From: Sphingomonas profundi
GTDB taxonomy: Bacteria; Pseudomonadota; Alphaproteobacteria; Sphingomonadales; Sphingomonadaceae
Reading direction: 5' to 3'
Length of the DNA: 64,000 nt
NCBI RefSeq assembly: GCF_009739515.1
Contig: NZ_CP046535.1
Coordinates: 682,001-746,000 of the forward strand
The position numbers and the translations under genes were made by a program. Position 1 is the first letter of the stretch; each line of letters opens with the position of its first letter. Below, piece by piece: positions 43,031 to 52,197 of this stretch. The notes beneath the pieces are model-generated. The model made no database searches. It was not told the DNA's origin and worked only from the letters and a program-made list of their open reading frames with translations.

Positions 43031-44304
43031 AGCCGATGGGTCCGATCCCGCCCGATTTCGCCGCCGCCGGGCCGCTCGCCATCGGTGGCCGCAGCGCCGC
43101 CTCGCTGATCGCGGAGGCGGGCGATACGCCGCTGTTCGCCTATGACTTCGCCGCCGTGGCGCGGCGGATCGCCCGCTTTCGCGCGGTCTTTCCAGGTGTC
43201 GCGCTGCATTATGCGATCAAGGCCAATCCCTATGCGCCGCTGGTGGCCGCGATGGCGCCGCTGGTGGACGGCATCGACGTCGCGTCCGCCGGCGAGATGG
43301 CGCGGGCGATCGGCGGCGGCGTGGGTGCGGCCGACATCTCCTTCGCCGGCCCGGGCAAGCGCGATCGCGAGATCGAGGAGGCGATCCGCCTCGGCGTCAC
43401 CCTAAACCTTGAGTCGGAGGCGGAGGGCGCGCGGGCGCTGGCGATCGGCGAGCGGACGGGCATCCGCCCGCGCCTGGCGGTGCGGGTGAACCCGGAGTTC
43501 GAGATTCGCGGATCCGGCATGCGGATGGGCGGCGGCGCGCGGCCGTTCGGCGTGGATGCGTCGCGCGCGGCGGCGCTGGTGCAAGCGATCGTGCGCGGCG
43601 GGGCGGAGTGGCGCGGCTTCCACATTTTCGCCGGATCGCAGGCGCTGGACGCCGCCGCCATCGCCGAGACGCAGGCGGCCACCGTCGCGCTCGCCGCCGC
43701 GCTGGCGGAGGAGGCGGGGGAGGTGCCGCCGCTGGTGAACCTCGGCGGCGGCTTCGGCATCCCCTATTTTCCCGGCGACACGGCGTTGGACGTGGAGGCG
43801 ATCGGCACCGCGCTCGCCGCCACCCTGGCGGCGCGGCCGGCGGTGCTGGGCGAGACGCGCTTCGCCATCGAGCTCGGCCGCTGGCTGGTGGGGGAGGCGG
43901 GCGTCTACCTGACGCGGATCGTCGATCGCAAGACGAGCCATGGCGAGCTGTTCCTGGTGACGGACGGCGGCATGCACCACCAGCTGGCCGCCAGCGGCAA
44001 TTTCGGCACGGTGGTGCGGCGCAACTATCCGGTCGCGGTGGCCGATCGGCTGGGCGACGCGGCAGAGGAGACGGCGAGCGTCGTCGGGTGCCTGTGCACG
44101 CCGCTGGACCGCCTGGCGGACAAGGTCGCGCTGCCGCGGGCGGAGGTGGGCGACGTGATCGCCGTGTTCCTGGCCGGCGCCTATGGGGCGACCGCCAGCC
44201 CGCAGGCGTTCCTCGGTCATCCGCCGGCGCGCGAGATCCTCGTCGGTGTCCCGGCGGGGGACGATCGCGCCGGGCAACTCGCCGGCCAGCCTCAATTCAG
44301 CTAG
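43027..44304 (+). CDS. PLP-dependent decarboxylase, exosortase A-associated
   Basis: Fold-type III PLP enzyme of 425 aa related to diaminopimelate and ornithine decarboxylases; from memory it matches TIGR03099. The PLP lysine is K65 in HYAIKANPYAP. Other family points: VNPEFEIRGSGMRMGGGARPFG, GGGFGIPYFPGD, and VVGCLCTPLDRL carrying the active-site Cys. It is coupled to the ligase by ATGA. It may make an amine-bearing unit used to decorate the polysaccharide or carrier; the true substrate is unknown. Confidence 0.9.
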   Translation: MKPMGPIPPDFAAAGPLAIGGRSAASLIAEAGDTPLFAYDFAAVARRIARFRAVFPGVALHYAIKANPYAPLVAAMAPLVDGIDVASAGEMARAIGGGVGAADISFAGPGKRDREIEEAIRLGVTLNLESEAEGARALAIGERTGIRPRLAVRVNPEFEIRGSGMRMGGGARPFGVDASRAAALVQAIVRGGAEWRGFHIFAGSQALDAAAIAETQAATVALAAALAEEAGEVPPLVNLGGGFGIPYFPGDTALDVEAIGTALAATLAARPAVLGETRFAIELGRWLVGEAGVYLTRIVDRKTSHGELFLVTDGGMHHQLAASGNFGTVVRRNYPVAVADRLGDAAEETASVVGCLCTPLDRLADKVALPRAEVGDVIAVFLAGAYGATASPQAFLGHPPAREILVGVPAGDDRAGQLAGQPQFS

Positions 44305-44327
44305 ACTAAGATTATATTTACCTCGCT
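44302..44327 (+). promoter_or_regulatory. AT-rich stretch, candidate promoter of the XrtA polysaccharide operon
   Basis: A run of low GC (ctagactaagattatattta) is conspicuous against its surroundings and sits about 75-100 bp upstream of the export lipoprotein ATG. TATATT at 44314-44319 could be a -10 element; no good -35 is seen at the usual distance. The rest of the 98-bp gap 44305-44402 holds the ribosome site AGGGGG but nothing else recognisable. Confidence 0.3.
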
Positions 44328-44402
44328 TGGGCACAGGGGACGCTGAAACGGTCTCCGTCCTCGCAGGGCGGGCCGGGTGTGCGCCGATCGAGGGGGTTCG
44401 CG

Positions 44403-45059
44403 ATGACGATGTCGAAGGCCGGGTTGAAGGCCGGATCGGGGCTGATGCTGGCGCTGGCGGCGGGCGGGCTGCTGTCCGGCTGCGCATCGCAGACGGCGGC
44501 GACGGAGCTGCCACCGGCCCCGTTCGTTGAGAATCGCGAGCAGCCGGGCGAGGATTATCTGATCGGCCCGCTGGACCAGCTGACCGTGTTCGTCTGGCGC
44601 AATCCGGAGCTGGGCGGCAAGGTGCAGGTGCGGCCCGACGGGCGCATCACCACGCCGCTGATCCAGGACATGCCGGCCGTGGGCAAGACGCCGGCGCAGC
44701 TGGCGGCGGACATCAAGGCGGCGCTGGGCACCTACATCAAGGATCCGCTCGTCTCGGTGATCGTCGAGAATTTCTCCGGCACCTACTCGCAGCAGGTGCG
44801 CGTCGTCGGCGCGACCGAGAAGCCGGCCTCCGTACCGTATCGCGCGAACATGACCTTGCTGGACGCGATGATCGCCGTGGGCGGCCTCAACGAATATGCC
44901 GCCGGCAACCGCGCCCGCCTAGTCCGCTTCGACAAGGCCACCGGCAAGCAGAAGGAATATGCGATCCGCATCGACCGGCTGCTGAAGCGCGGCGACGCCA
45001 CCGCCAACGTGCGGCTGGAGCCGGGCGACGTGATCATCATCCCCGAAAGCGTCTTCTGA
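44403..45059 (+). CDS. XrtA-system polysaccharide export lipoprotein (Wza-like)
   Basis: Protein of 218 aa with a lipoprotein signal: hydrophobic stretch to LLSGC, Cys27 lipidated. The mature part has the polysaccharide export (Poly_export) domain, EDYLIGPLDQLTVFVWRNPELGGKVQVRPDGRI, followed by a SLBB-type domain (VRVVGATEKPASVPYRANMTLLDAMIAVGG). It would form the outer-membrane or periplasmic export channel. It is shorter than Wza, as usual for XrtA loci. ATG 44403 has AGGGGG about 7 bp upstream. First gene of a 13-kb operon running to the amidotransferase. Confidence 0.93.
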   Translation: MTMSKAGLKAGSGLMLALAAGGLLSGCASQTAATELPPAPFVENREQPGEDYLIGPLDQLTVFVWRNPELGGKVQVRPDGRITTPLIQDMPAVGKTPAQLAADIKAALGTYIKDPLVSVIVENFSGTYSQQVRVVGATEKPASVPYRANMTLLDAMIAVGGLNEYAAGNRARLVRFDKATGKQKEYAIRIDRLLKRGDATANVRLEPGDVIIIPESVF

Positions 45060-45099
45060 TCCGGTCGGGCGGAGGCGATGCGGTGAGGCAGGGGCACAG

Positions 45100-46644
45100 A
45101 TGAACGGCATCTACGACGAGATCAGGATCGCGGTGCACACCGTCTGGCGGCAGCGGTGGCTGGCGCTGGCGGTGATGTGGGGCATCTGCCTGCTCGGCTG
45201 GCTGGTGATCGCGCTGATCCCGAACAGCTACGAGAGCGGGGCGCGGCTGTTCGTCTCGATGCAGTCGATCCTGCCGGAGAAGATCGGCATCAGCACCGGC
45301 GACCGCATGGCCGATATCGAGCGGGTGCGCCAGACGCTGACCTCCGCCGAGAATCTGGAGAAGGTCGTCCGCTCCACCGATCTGGTCACGCAGGCCAGCA
45401 GCGATCGCGACGTGGGCGACATGATCGCCCGGCTCCAGCGCAACATCACGGTGAAGAGTCCGCAGGACAACATGTTCCAGATCACCGCGCGCACCAGCGC
45501 GGGCGGGCTCACCGATGGCGAGAACGCCAGGCTGGCGATGACGGTGGTGCAGAAGCTGATCGACCTGTTCGTGGCCGAGAACCTGGCCGGCGACCGGGTG
45601 GAGACCAGCCAGACGATCCAGTTCCTCGACGGCGAGCTCGCCCGCCGCGAGAAGGGCCTGCAGGACGCCGAGGCCAAGCGCGCCGCCTTCGAACAGAAAT
45701 ATATGGGGATGCTGCCGGGCACCGGCTCCGTCGCGGAGCGGATGACGGCGGCGCGATCCGAGTTGCAGGATGTCGAATCCAATCTGGTCGCGGCGCAGAG
45801 CGCGCTCGCGGCGCTGAACGGGCAGATGGCCTCGACGCCCGCCACCGTGGCGGCGCCCAGCGTGGGCGGCGGCAGCGTGGGCGGCGCGCGCGGGCGCATC
45901 GCCGCGCTGGAGGCGCAGATCTCCGACGATCAGGCCAAGGGCTGGACGGAGCAGCACCCCGACGTGATCGCCACCCGCCAGCAGATCGCCCGGCTGCGCG
46001 GCCAGGCCGCGAGCGAGGGGCGCGGCGGCGGCACCGCCGGCACCACGCCGAACCCGATGTACATGACCTTGCGATCGATGCAGGCCGAGAAGCAGGCGAC
46101 CGCCGCCGCGCTCTCCGCCCGCCGCGCGCAGCTGGCCAACGACATGGCGCAGTTCGCCGCCAAGCAGGTGGAGGAGCCCGGCGTCGCCGCCGAGCAGGCC
46201 CGGCTGAACCGCGACTATGACGTGCTGAAGCAGCAATATGACAAGCTGCTCGGCGATCGCGAGGATGTGCGCCTGCGCAACGACGTGGCGAACAAGACGG
46301 ACGCGATCAGCTTCCGCGTGATCGATCCGCCCTATCTGCCGCGCGTGCCGGTGGCGCCCAACCGGCCGCTGCTGCTGGCGCTGGTGCTGGTGGCGGGCAT
46401 CGCCGGCGGCATCGGCGCGGCCTTCGCCAAGGGCCAGCTGCGCACCACCTATCCCACCGCCGAGCGGCTGGCCCGGGCGAGCGGCCTGCCGGTGCTGGGT
46501 GCCGTGTCCGAGGTGCTGACCCCGGCCAACGTGGTCGATCGGCGCAAGCGGCTCGTGTGGTTCGCCAGCGGGGCGGGCGCGCTCGTCGGCTGCTTCCTGC
46601 TGCTGCTGGTCGTCGAATTCGTCCAGCGCGGACTGATGGCGTGA
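45100..46644 (+). CDS. XrtA-system polysaccharide chain-length determinant (Wzc N-like)
   Basis: Inner-membrane protein of 514 aa. The first membrane segment is at about 19-41 (WLALAVMWGICLLGWLVIAL); a long periplasmic part rich in coiled coil (about 150-410) follows; then a Pro-rich PYLPRVPVAPNRPLLLALVLVAGIAGGIGAAF segment and a final membrane helix near the C-terminus. It lacks a kinase domain, which is supplied by the next gene. From memory it matches the TIGR03007 family. It should control chain length and link synthesis to the export lipoprotein. Confidence 0.92.
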   Translation: MNGIYDEIRIAVHTVWRQRWLALAVMWGICLLGWLVIALIPNSYESGARLFVSMQSILPEKIGISTGDRMADIERVRQTLTSAENLEKVVRSTDLVTQASSDRDVGDMIARLQRNITVKSPQDNMFQITARTSAGGLTDGENARLAMTVVQKLIDLFVAENLAGDRVETSQTIQFLDGELARREKGLQDAEAKRAAFEQKYMGMLPGTGSVAERMTAARSELQDVESNLVAAQSALAALNGQMASTPATVAAPSVGGGSVGGARGRIAALEAQISDDQAKGWTEQHPDVIATRQQIARLRGQAASEGRGGGTAGTTPNPMYMTLRSMQAEKQATAAALSARRAQLANDMAQFAAKQVEEPGVAAEQARLNRDYDVLKQQYDKLLGDREDVRLRNDVANKTDAISFRVIDPPYLPRVPVAPNRPLLLALVLVAGIAGGIGAAFAKGQLRTTYPTAERLARASGLPVLGAVSEVLTPANVVDRRKRLVWFASGAGALVGCFLLLLVVEFVQRGLMA

Positions 46645-46654
46645 GGGGAAAGCG

Positions 46655-47545
46655 ATGAACATGCAGCCCAAGCGCCCGTCGCTGCTGGAACGCGCGGCGC
46701 AGATCTACGATTTCAACGCGGCGCTGAAGGCGCGGCCGGCGCCTGCCGCCGCCGACGATCTGCCGCCGCCGTCGCCCGCCGGCTTCGCCGCGCCGGCGCC
46801 GGCCGAGCGACACCATGCCCGGCCCGGACGCACCGGCACGATCGACCGTGAGGAGCTGCGCGAGGCCGGCTACATCCTGCCCGACGCCCCCGTCAGCGCG
46901 CTTGCCGAGGAGTTCCGCATCGTCAAGCGCCAGCTGCTGCTGGCGGCGATGGACGGCGCGGACCCGCGCAGCCGCCGCATCCTGGTGGCGTCGGCCATGC
47001 CGGACGAGGGCAAGACCTTCTGCGCGGTGAACCTGGCCCTCTCCATGGCGAACGAGCGCGATATCGAGGTGCTGCTGGTCGACGCGGATGTCGCCAAGCC
47101 CTCGATCCTTTCTACCCTTGGGCTGGAGGCCGGGCCGGGCATCATGGACGCGGTGGAGGATGCCGCGATAGATCCCGAGAGCTGCGTGATCCGCACCGAT
47201 CTCGCCAACCTCTCGGTGCTGCCGGCCGGCCGGCCGAGCAACGAGGCGACGGAGCTGATCGCCGCCGATCGCACCCGCGTGGTGATCGAGGCGCTGGGCC
47301 GCGTGCCCAACCGCATCACGATCTTCGATTCGCCGCCGGTGCTGGCGGCCTCGCCCGCATCGGTGCTGGCGCTGCACGTGGGCCAGACGATGATGGTCGT
47401 CCGTGCCGACCGCACGAGCGAGGCCGATCTGAAGGACGCGCTGCGCCTGCTGGAAGGCTGCGACGATATCCGCCTGCTGCTGAACGCCGCCTCCGCCGGC
47501 CTCGGCCGCCGGCGCTTCGGCACCTATTACGGATATGGCGCGTGA
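46655..47545 (+). CDS. XrtA-associated tyrosine autokinase (BY-kinase)
   Basis: Bacterial tyrosine kinase of 296 aa. Walker A-like SAMPDEGKT at 113-121, Walker A-prime LLVDAD at 140-145, Walker B TIFDSPP at 222-228, and a tyrosine cluster at the very C-terminus (YYGYGA, Tyr291, 292, 294) as autophosphorylation sites. The N-terminal 60 residues are Pro/Ala-rich and disordered. It pairs with the upstream chain-length protein like the split CapA/CapB systems. The TGA overlaps the next gene's GTG (GTGA). Confidence 0.92.
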   Translation: MNMQPKRPSLLERAAQIYDFNAALKARPAPAAADDLPPPSPAGFAAPAPAERHHARPGRTGTIDREELREAGYILPDAPVSALAEEFRIVKRQLLLAAMDGADPRSRRILVASAMPDEGKTFCAVNLALSMANERDIEVLLVDADVAKPSILSTLGLEAGPGIMDAVEDAAIDPESCVIRTDLANLSVLPAGRPSNEATELIAADRTRVVIEALGRVPNRITIFDSPPVLAASPASVLALHVGQTMMVVRADRTSEADLKDALRLLEGCDDIRLLLNAASAGLGRRRFGTYYGYGA

Positions 47546-49167
47546 TGCGGCGATCGACCGTTCTGCGCCACGCGCTGACGGGCGCCGCCTGCGCCGCGCT
47601 GGCGGCCGGGCCGGCCTATGCCGCGCGCAAGCAGATACTGCCCTATGTCGAGGTGCAGCAGGTCATCGACTTCGATATCGCCGGCAATGACGGGCGCGGC
47701 ACCAACACCTACACCTCGGTCGCCGCCGGGGTGAACGCCTCGATCGACGCGCGCAACGCATCGGCCACGCTCGACTATCGCTACGAGCATCGCTTCGGCT
47801 GGGGCGACGGGCTGGACGATCAGGACATCCACACCGGGCTGGCGCGCGGGCGCGTGGCGTTGGTGCCGAACCTGATCTCGCTGGAAGGCGGCGCGCTCGC
47901 CACCCGCACCCGCACCGACATTCGCGGCGCGGCGCCAGAACTGCTGATCGGCGACCAGTCTAACCTGTCGCAGGTCTACGGCCTCTATGTCGGCCCGAGC
48001 CTCGCCACCACGATCGCGGACCTCGACGTCACCGCCGCCTACCGCTTCGGCTATGTGCGGGTGGAGAACAGCGCCGATTTCCGCATCGGGCCGAACCAGC
48101 CGCGGCTCGATTACTATGACAGCTCAACCAGCCACCTCGCCACCGCCAGCGTCGGCCAGACGCCGGGCCGGGCGCTGCCGTTCGGCTGGACGATCTCCGC
48201 CAGCTACGATCGCGAGGACGTCAACCAGCTCGACCAGCGATACGAGGGCAAGTTCGTCCGCCTGGACGTGACCCAGCCGATCACCCCCACGCTCGCCCTG
48301 CTGGGCGGCATCGGCTACGAGAATATCGAATCCAGCCAGCGGGCGCCGCTGCTGGACGCGAACGGCTTTCCCGTCGTCACCGGCGGCGGCCGCTTCGTCA
48401 CCGATCCCGCCTCGCCGCGCCTGCTCTCCTACGATACGGACGGGCTGATCTACGATGGCGGCATCCTCTGGCGGCCGAGCCGGCGGACGACGCTGACGGC
48501 GCGGATCGGCCACCGCTACGGCGGCACCATCTTCAACGGATCGTTCGACTGGCAGATCGATCGCGACAGCGGCCTCCAGATCGTCGCCTACGATCAGATC
48601 GATACGTTCGGCCGCGGCCTCACCCGCGGTCTCGCCACGATCCCCACGCAGTTCGCCGTGGTGCGCAACCCGTTCGGCAACGCGTTCACCGGCTGCGTGT
48701 TCGGCACCACGCCGGGCGAGGGCGGGTGCCTGGACGGCGCCTTCCAGTCGATCAACACCGCCGCCTTCCGCAGCCGCGGCGTCTACGCCGTCTACTCGCA
48801 CCGGCGCGGGCCGTGGAGCTTCGGCCTGGCCGGCGGCTATGCCCAGCGCAAGTATATCGCCCCGCGCATCGGCGACACCTTCTCGCTGGACGGCGTGAAG
48901 GACGAGAGCTGGTTCGTGCAGGCCAGCGTCGATCGCCGGCTGGACGCGCAATCCGGCATCAACCTGGCGGCCTATGGCGATCTGTACGAGAGCGGCATCC
49001 CCGGCGCGGGCGAAGTGCGCAGCGGCAGCGCCTTCGCCTCCTACTACCGCACCTTCGGCAACCGCCTGAGCGCGAACGCCGCGGTCGGCATCTACGCTTA
49101 TGATACGGAGTTCTTCGAAACGGATGTTTCGGGTTCGCTGCTGCTCGGAATGCGCTACGCTTTCTAA
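47542..49167 (+). CDS. XrtA/PEP-CTERM system-associated outer-membrane beta-barrel protein (TIGR03016-like)
   Basis: Protein of 541 aa with a signal peptide (cleavage near GPAYAARK) and a body of alternating amphipathic strands ending in LLLGMRYAF, the C-terminal Phe signature of outer-membrane barrels. Length and location match the TIGR03016 family of XrtA loci. Probable role: outer-membrane pore for polysaccharide, or an assembly factor; not proven for the family. Two starts, GTG 47542 in the GTGA overlap and ATG 47545, differ by one residue. Confidence 0.88.
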   Translation: MMRRSTVLRHALTGAACAALAAGPAYAARKQILPYVEVQQVIDFDIAGNDGRGTNTYTSVAAGVNASIDARNASATLDYRYEHRFGWGDGLDDQDIHTGLARGRVALVPNLISLEGGALATRTRTDIRGAAPELLIGDQSNLSQVYGLYVGPSLATTIADLDVTAAYRFGYVRVENSADFRIGPNQPRLDYYDSSTSHLATASVGQTPGRALPFGWTISASYDREDVNQLDQRYEGKFVRLDVTQPITPTLALLGGIGYENIESSQRAPLLDANGFPVVTGGGRFVTDPASPRLLSYDTDGLIYDGGILWRPSRRTTLTARIGHRYGGTIFNGSFDWQIDRDSGLQIVAYDQIDTFGRGLTRGLATIPTQFAVVRNPFGNAFTGCVFGTTPGEGGCLDGAFQSINTAAFRSRGVYAVYSHRRGPWSFGLAGGYAQRKYIAPRIGDTFSLDGVKDESWFVQASVDRRLDAQSGINLAAYGDLYESGIPGAGEVRSGSAFASYYRTFGNRLSANAAVGIYAYDTEFFETDVSGSLLLGMRYAF

Positions 49168-49200
49168 ACGGGTGCCGCGCCATAAGGCGAGCGGAGACGC

Positions 49201-50271
49201 ATGATGTACACAGATCATTACGGACTGACGGGCCGGCCCTTCCAGCTGACGCCGGATCCGGCCTTCTACTTCGACAGCGCCACCCACCGGAAGGCGATGG
49301 CCTATCTGGGCTACGGCCTGGCGCAGGGCGAGGGCTTCATCGTCATCACCGGCGATATCGGCGCGGGCAAGACGACGCTGGTCGGCCACCTGATGGCGAC
49401 GATCGATCGCGCCCGCCTGGCCGTCGTGCGGCTGGTTTCCACGCAGGTGGAGGGGGATGACATGCTGCGGCTGGCGGCGCAGGGGCTCGGCCTGGCGACG
49501 GAAGGCGTCGCCAAGGCGCAGCTGCTCGATCGCGTCGAACGCTTCCTCCACGCCCAGACGCGCGAGGGCAAGCGCACGCTGCTGATCGTCGACGAGGCGC
49601 AGAACCTGCCGGTTTCGGCGCTGGAGGAGCTGCGCATGCTCTCCAATTTCCAGTCGGGCGGGCAGTCGCTGCTGCAGATCTTCCTGCTGGGCCAGCCCGA
49701 GTTCCGCGAGAAGCTGCAGAAGGCCGAGAGCCTGGAGCAGCTGCGACAGCGCGTGATCGCCACCCACCATCTCGACCCGATGGACGCGGACGAGGTGCAG
49801 CCTTATCTCGAACATCGCCTGGCGCTGGTCGGCTGGAGCGGCAATCCGCGCTTCACGGCGGCGGCGTGCGCCGCGCTCTACGATCATTCGCGCGGCGTGC
49901 CGCGTACGCTCAACACGCTTGCCAACCGCCTGCTGCTGCACGGCGCGATGGAGGATCTGCGCATCATCGACGCGGACGCGGTGGAGGCGGTGGCGGACGA
50001 CATGGGGCATGATGCGGAGGCCGGCCGCCCGGCGGCGCACGCCGCGCCGGCGGCCGATCACGCCGTGCTGGGCCGCATCGCCGCGCTGGAGGCGCGGGCG
50101 CAGGAGCCGGCGACCGATGCCGCCCTCGTCGCCCGCATCGCCGCGCTTGAGGCGCGCGTCGAGGAGCAGGATGCGGCGCTGCGCCGCGTGCTCACCCTGC
50201 TGATCGACTGGGCCGAGGACGACGGCACGCCGCAGCGCCCCGGCGCCTTCCGCCGCACCGGCCTCGCCTGA
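49201..50271 (+). CDS. XrtA/PEP-CTERM system-associated ATPase (ExeA-like AAA)
   Basis: ATPase of 356 aa of the ExeA/GspA-type family (TIGR03015 from memory). P-loop GDIGAGKTT at 51-59, DEAQN Walker B at 131-135, sensor QPEFREKLQ near 165. Residues 281-320 consist of two 20-residue repeats ending RIAALEAR, followed by a coiled coil. The tail likely mediates self-association or docking. The ATG 49201 is immediately followed by a second ATG. A role in secretion or assembly within the locus is inferred from position. Confidence 0.92.
   Translation: MMYTDHYGLTGRPFQLTPDPAFYFDSATHRKAMAYLGYGLAQGEGFIVITGDIGAGKTTLVGHLMATIDRARLAVVRLVSTQVEGDDMLRLAAQGLGLATEGVAKAQLLDRVERFLHAQTREGKRTLLIVDEAQNLPVSALEELRMLSNFQSGGQSLLQIFLLGQPEFREKLQKAESLEQLRQRVIATHHLDPMDADEVQPYLEHRLALVGWSGNPRFTAAACAALYDHSRGVPRTLNTLANRLLLHGAMEDLRIIDADAVEAVADDMGHDAEAGRPAAHAAPAADHAVLGRIAALEARAQEPATDAALVARIAALEARVEEQDAALRRVLTLLIDWAEDDGTPQRPGAFRRTGLA
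50041..50160 (+). repeat. Two tandem 60-bp repeats in the XrtA ATPase gene
   Basis: Units 50041-50100 and 50101-50160 align base for base without gaps; the last 24-nt core (50073-50096 and 50133-50156) differs at one position. They encode PA(A/T)D-(H/A)A-VL/AL-xRIAALEAR twice and lengthen the C-terminal coiled coil. The remainder of each unit has drifted, suggesting an old in-frame duplication. Confidence 0.75.
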
Positions 50272-50278
50272 TCCGCCC

Positions 50279-51121
50279 GTGCGCAACGCGCTGTCCGTCG
50301 ATGTCGAGGACTGGTTCCAGGTCGGCGCGTTCGAGACGGTGATCGATCGCGCCGACTGGGCCGGCCTGCCCGCGCGGGTGGAGCGCAACAGCGACGCGGT
50401 GCTCCGCCTGTTCGCCGACGAGGGCGTGAAGGCGACCTTCTTCACGCTCGGCTGGGTGGCGGAGCGGCACCCCGCGCTGATCCGCCGCATCGTCGCCGCC
50501 GGGCACGAGATCGCCAGCCACGGCTGGGATCATGCCCGCGTCTTCACCCTGACGCCCGATCAGTTCCGCGCCGATCTGGCGCGGGCGCGCGCCGCGATCG
50601 AGGACGCGGGCGGCGTGCGCGTCACCGGCTATCGCGCGCCCAGCTTCTCCATCGACACCCGCACGCCCTGGGCGCACGCGATCCTGGCGGAGGAGGGCTA
50701 TGCCTATTCGTCCAGCGTGGCGCCGGTGAAGCACGATCATTACGGCTGGCCGGAAGCGCCGCGCTTCGCCTTCCGCCCGGTCGCCGGATCGGCGATGATC
50801 GAGCTGCCGGTGACGACCGCGCGCTTCGCCGGGCGCACCCTGGCGGCGGGCGGCGGCGGCTTCTTCCGGCTGCTGCCCTACGCCTTTTCGCGCTGGGCGA
50901 TCGGGCAGGTGAACCGCACGGAGCGGCGACCCGCCATCTTCTACTTCCACCCGTGGGAGATCGACCCCGGCCAGCCGCGCGTGGCGAACGCGCCGCTGCG
51001 CTCCCGCGTGCGCCACTACAGCCGACTGGGCGCGATGGAGGGCAAGCTGCGCCGGCTGATCCGCCGGTTCGACTGGGGCCGCGTCGACCAGGTCGCGGCG
51101 GCGCAGGCCGCCGGCCTGTGA
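50279..51121 (+). CDS. XrtA-system polysaccharide deacetylase
   Basis: NodB-type deacetylase of 280 aa. Asp motif LSVDVEDWFQ with D8 and D11, metal-binding H81 and H85 in ASHGWDHARV, YRAPSFSID with the conserved Arg, and later FYFHPWEIDP carrying the last catalytic His. This set matches XrtA-linked deacetylases (TIGR03006 from memory), which trim N-acetyl groups from the exported polysaccharide. No signal peptide is seen. GTG 50279 follows the ATPase stop by 7 bp. Confidence 0.92.
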   Translation: MRNALSVDVEDWFQVGAFETVIDRADWAGLPARVERNSDAVLRLFADEGVKATFFTLGWVAERHPALIRRIVAAGHEIASHGWDHARVFTLTPDQFRADLARARAAIEDAGGVRVTGYRAPSFSIDTRTPWAHAILAEEGYAYSSSVAPVKHDHYGWPEAPRFAFRPVAGSAMIELPVTTARFAGRTLAAGGGGFFRLLPYAFSRWAIGQVNRTERRPAIFYFHPWEIDPGQPRVANAPLRSRVRHYSRLGAMEGKLRRLIRRFDWGRVDQVAAAQAAGL

Positions 51122-52197
51122 ACGCGATGACGCAGGTGCGGGCCGAGGGAATCGTGGTGGAACCCCTCGATTCGGCGGCCGCCGGGTCGGGCGAACAGGT
51201 TCTCTCCTGGCTGCGGGCGCGGCCCGACGCCACCCCGTTCCACCTGCCGGCGTGGAGCCTCGCCGTCGCGGTCGGGTGCGGCCAGCCGGCGCATTATCTG
51301 GTCGCCCGGCGCGGGGCGAGGATCGCCGGCGTGCTGCCGCTCAGCGCCATCCACTCGGCCCTGTTCGGCCGCGCGCTCGTCTCCAGCGGCTTCGCCATCG
51401 GCGGCGGCATTCTGGCTGAGGATGCGATCGCGGCCGAGGCCCTCTGCGCCGAGGCGTGGCGCCTCGCCGAACGGCTGAGCTGCCCCTCGCTGGAGCTGCG
51501 CGGCGGCTGGCTGCCGGAGGGGGAGGGCTGGCACGTGTCCGGCGGCAGCTATGCCGGCTTCGTCCGCCCGCTCGCCACCGACGACGCGGCCGAGCTGCTC
51601 GCCATCCCGCGCAAGCAGCGCGCCGAGGTGCGCCGCGCGCTTGGCTTCCCGCTGACGGTGGAGATCGGCCGGGGCGAGGCGGATCGCGCCGCCCACTATG
51701 CGGTCTACAGCGCCAGCGTGCGCAATCTCGGCACCCCGGTCTTTCCGCGCGCGCTGTTCGATGCGGTGCTGGAGGGGTTCGGCGAGGATGCCGACATCCT
51801 CACCGTGCGGCACGAGGGGCGGCCGATCGCCAGCGTGCTCAGCCTCTACTTCGCCGGCGCGGTGATGCCCTATTGGGGAGGCGGCACGGCCGAGGCGCGG
51901 ACGTGGCGGGCCAACGACCTCATGTATTTCGCGCTGATGCGGGCCGCCCGCGAGCGCGGCTGCACACGCTTCGATTTCGGCCGGTCCAAGCCCGGCACCG
52001 GCGCCTTCGCGTTCAAGCGCAACTGGGGGTTCGATCCCGCGCCGCTGAGCTACGCGGTGCGCACCGCCGATGGCGTGCGCCCGCGCGAGGTGAACCCGCT
52101 GAACCCGAAATATCGCGCGCAGATCGCCCTGTGGCAAAGGCTGCCGCTGTGGCTCGCCAACCGGCTGGGGCCGCCGATCGCGCGCGGGCTCGGCTGA
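51118..52197 (+). CDS. FemAB-family XrtA/PEP-CTERM system protein
   Basis: GNAT-fold FemAB-like protein of 359 aa. Features: FHLPAWSLAVAVGCG near the start, IPRKQRAEVRRALGFPLTVEIG in the middle, and MPYWGGGTAEARTWRANDLMYFALMRAARERGCTRFDFGRSKPGTG in the second GNAT half, the pattern of TIGR03019. FemAB enzymes transfer amino acids from aminoacyl-tRNA; here the enzyme may add an amino-acyl group to a glycan or the lipid-linked precursor. GTG 51118 overlaps the deacetylase stop (GTGA); ATG 51127 is the alternative. Confidence 0.88.
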   Translation: MNAMTQVRAEGIVVEPLDSAAAGSGEQVLSWLRARPDATPFHLPAWSLAVAVGCGQPAHYLVARRGARIAGVLPLSAIHSALFGRALVSSGFAIGGGILAEDAIAAEALCAEAWRLAERLSCPSLELRGGWLPEGEGWHVSGGSYAGFVRPLATDDAAELLAIPRKQRAEVRRALGFPLTVEIGRGEADRAAHYAVYSASVRNLGTPVFPRALFDAVLEGFGEDADILTVRHEGRPIASVLSLYFAGAVMPYWGGGTAEARTWRANDLMYFALMRAARERGCTRFDFGRSKPGTGAFAFKRNWGFDPAPLSYAVRTADGVRPREVNPLNPKYRAQIALWQRLPLWLANRLGPPIARGLG

